Of a DNA stretch of 6,920 nucleotides, positions 5,583 to 6,920 are shown one piece after another. The position numbers were made by a program, and so were the translations under genes. The stretch covers positions 1 through 6,920 of the forward strand of contig JADGRS010000165.1 in NCBI GenBank assembly GCA_017880705.1, written 5' to 3'. This stretch comes from Burkholderiales bacterium (GTDB taxonomy: Bacteria; Pseudomonadota; Gammaproteobacteria; Burkholderiales; Usitatibacteraceae). The notes under the pieces were generated by a model that saw only the letters and a list, made by a program, of their open reading frames with translations, searched no databases and was not told the origin of the DNA. The stretch's first letter is position 1. Each line of letters opens with the position of its first letter.

Positions 5583-6593
5583 CAGGGCGCGGAGATCAAG
5601 TGGCGGCTCGCATCTAGCTTTCCGAAGTCCCTCGACACGATCTACGGCGCGGCCGAGGTCATGTCCAAGCGCGTGGCGGCATGCACGGGCGGCAAGTTCC
5701 AGATCCAGGTGTTCTCCGCGGGCGAGATCGTCCCGGCCTTCGGGGTCGTCGATGCGGTGCAGAACGGCACCGTGCAGGCGGCCCACACCGCCCCCTATTA
5801 CTTCTGGGGCAAGGACCCCGCCTTCGCGCTGGATACCGCAATTCCATTCAGCCTGAACGCGCGCCAGACCAACGCCTGGCAGATCTTCGGCGGCGGCCTC
5901 GAGCTCTTCCGCGACTTCTACAAGGCATACAACATCTACAACGTCCCGTGCGGCAACACGGGAGCGCAGATGGGCGGCTGGTTCCGCAAGGAGATCAAGA
6001 CGCCTGCGGACTGGAAGGGCCTCAAGTTCCGCATCGGGGGCTTCGCGGGCAAGGTGATCGAGAAGATGGGCGGCGTGCCGCAGCTCATACCCGGCGGCGA
6101 CATCTACCCGGCGCTCGAGAAGGGCACCATCGACGCGGCGGAATGGGTCGGCCCCTATGACGACGAGAAGCTCGGCTTCAACAAGATCGCCAAGTACTAC
6201 TACTACCCCGGCTGGTGGGAGGGCGGCCCGCAGCTGAGCGCGTTCTTCAACATGGCGGAGTGGGCGAAGCTCCCCAAGGAGTACCAGAACATCGTCGAGG
6301 CGGCGTGCTGGGAAGCCAACACCTGGATGCTCGCCAAGTACGACGCGCAGAACCCCGCGGCGCTGAAGCGCCTGATCGGCGGGGGAACGCAGCTGCGCGC
6401 GTTCTCGAAGGAGATCATGGTCGCCTCGTACAAGGCCGCCCTCGAGGTCTACAAGGAAACCGAGGAGAAGAGCCCGGCCTTCAAGAAGATCTACAAGAGC
6501 ATGACCGAGTTCCGCGAAGAGCAGCTGCTGTGGTTCCGCGTGGCCGAGAAGGGCTACGACGACTTCATGCACAGCATCGGCACCATCAAGTAA
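5502..6593 (+). CDS. TRAP transporter substrate-binding protein, DctP family, TakP-like (2-oxoacid type)
   Basis: This is the periplasmic solute receptor of a TRAP (tripartite ATP-independent) transporter, which hands its ligand to the DctQ/DctM membrane subunits for sodium-coupled uptake. It has 363 residues. The first 27 form a signal peptide with a twin-arginine-like MKRRQFI start, a hydrophobic run, and an AFA cleavage site before Gln28. The mature protein closely resembles, from memory, the 2-oxoacid binder TakP of Rhodobacter: WRLASSFPKSLDTIYG (34-49), FQIQVFSAGEIVPAF (66-80), YYFWGKDPAFAL (99-110), GGNTGAQMGGW-like region ending at Trp160, RIGGFAGKVIEKMGG (177-191), GGDIYPALEKGTIDAAEWVGPYDDEKLGF (198-226) and YYYYPGWWEGG (232-242). 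Gln156, Arg177, Glu214 and Trp215 lie in the segments that bind ligand and sodium in TakP. A 2-oxo acid such as pyruvate, or a related carboxylate, is therefore the likely ligand, though relatives bind other organic acids. It ends at an intrinsic terminator. The permease gene faces it from the other strand. Confidence 0.93.
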   Translation: MKRRQFINTTGAGMAGILAAGVAPAFAQGAEIKWRLASSFPKSLDTIYGAAEVMSKRVAACTGGKFQIQVFSAGEIVPAFGVVDAVQNGTVQAAHTAPYYFWGKDPAFALDTAIPFSLNARQTNAWQIFGGGLELFRDFYKAYNIYNVPCGNTGAQMGGWFRKEIKTPADWKGLKFRIGGFAGKVIEKMGGVPQLIPGGDIYPALEKGTIDAAEWVGPYDDEKLGFNKIAKYYYYPGWWEGGPQLSAFFNMAEWAKLPKEYQNIVEAACWEANTWMLAKYDAQNPAALKRLIGGGTQLRAFSKEIMVASYKAALEVYKETEEKSPAFKKIYKSMTEFREEQLLWFRVAEKGYDDFMHSIGTIK

Positions 6594-6610
6594 CGAGGCC
6601 GTTCGGAAGG

Positions 6611-6636
6611 AAGGGCCCGCGGTCGCGGGCCCTTTT
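6611..6636 (+). terminator. Intrinsic terminator after the TRAP binding-protein gene
   Basis: AAGGGCCCGC (6611-6620) and GCGGGCCCTT (6625-6634) form a perfect 10-bp, mostly G-C stem with a GGTC loop, followed on the plus strand by a T-run at 6633-6636. It starts 17 bases after the stop codon of the binding-protein gene. On the minus strand the stem follows the dctM stop directly, but the tail there is CCTTCC-like rather than a T-run. Termination for dctM may therefore be weaker. Confidence 0.88.
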
Positions 6637-6920
6637 CATTTGCGGGGCTCGTCGTCGTGCTCGAGCTGCTTGTCGAGCATCTCGCGCAGGGCGTCGTTGG
6701 AAGGCGTCGCGGCGGCGGGGAGGGCCTGCGGTGAGCTCCCGGCGTCGCGCCACAGCATCCCGGGGAATGCGATCACCAGCGCGACGACGAGGAGCTGCGC
6801 CGCGACGAAGGGAAGCAGTGCGCGCGCGAGCTCCGCCGTGCCCACGCGCGATTCGAGGCGGCCGCGCGCCATCAGCACGGCGTATCCGAACGGCGGGATG
6901 AGGAAGCTCGCCTGCAGGAT
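6636..6920 (-). CDS. dctM: TRAP transporter large permease subunit (DctM family), C-terminal end only
   Basis: DctM is the large inner-membrane subunit that carries out sodium-driven transport in TRAP systems. Only the last 94 residues are here, and the gene continues beyond the right edge with no start in the window. The fragment opens with ILQASFLIPPFGYAVLMARG, the conserved segment (typically QTSFLTPPxGF) that precedes the last helix of these permeases. A hydrophobic helix LLPFVAAQLLVVALVIAFPGML follows at about fragment residues 36-57. The final part, about 37 residues, is polar and charged (ending DKQLEHDDEPRK), a tail beyond the last helix. An internal GTG at 6878 could be mistaken for the start of an 80-residue protein, but the reading frame and the homologous segment continue upstream. 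The gene is convergent with the TRAP binding protein, and a dctQ small subunit, if present, should lie further right. Confidence 0.87.
   Translation of the reverse strand: MLQASFLIPPFGYAVLMARGRLESRVGTAELARALLPFVAAQLLVVALVIAFPGMLWRDAGSSPQALPAAATPSNDALREMLDKQLEHDDEPRK

Noticed and set aside
6196..6210. Tandem TAC repeat as an unstable microsatellite
   Set aside because: It encodes the YYYY of the conserved YYYYPGWWEGG block of TakP-like proteins, so it is explained by protein conservation.
5430..6572. Minus-strand open frame of 380 codons opposite the TRAP binding protein
   Set aside because: It is antisense to a clear, family-matching gene. The Val/Leu/Arg/Glu-rich translation has no family likeness, so it is a shadow frame.
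6636..6878. Separate 80-residue small membrane protein starting at GTG 6878
   Set aside because: The frame stays open to the window edge and the residues before the GTG match the conserved DctM segment, so this is the end of the permease.

Overview
This GC-rich window looks like chromosomal DNA from a betaproteobacterium. The darP-mogA block diverging from pmbA, an upstream recN, and a TRAP system of the 2-oxoacid (TakP-like) type all point that way. The assignment rests on gene content and base composition only, because no rRNA or other taxonomic marker is present. The window is almost fully coding: the largest gap between genes is about 70 bases. I see no insertion sequence, phage gene, CRISPR array, tRNA or rRNA.

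Left part (1-2207, + strand): the 3' end of recN (DNA repair ATPase), then a patatin-like phospholipase, then a hotdog-fold acyl-CoA thioesterase. These are packed tightly and may share one transcript. The thioesterase ends on a CTAG that also carries the stop codon of the next, convergent gene.

Middle part (2204-4007, - strand, read right to left): darP (50S ribosome assembly), mogA (molybdopterin adenylyltransferase) and a serine carboxylesterase. Each pair is joined by a 4-base ATGA stop/start overlap. The ribosome binding site of mogA lies in the last codons of darP. That of the esterase lies in a perfect hairpin at the end of mogA, directly against the esterase start codon, which suggests translational coupling.

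Right part: pmbA/tldE (4081-5433, +), the non-catalytic partner of the TldD peptidase, diverges from darP. Next comes a TRAP periplasmic binding protein with a twin-arginine-like signal peptide (5502-6593, +), closely resembling the 2-oxoacid binder TakP. It ends at a strong intrinsic terminator. Beyond that, the C-terminal end of a TRAP large permease (dctM) enters on the opposite strand, so binding protein and permease are convergent rather than in one operon.

Most genes are familiar housekeeping or metabolic families and no clearly new system is evident. The points most worth checking are the hairpin that covers the esterase ribosome binding site, the convergent TRAP layout, and a 9-bp inverted repeat inside pmbA.
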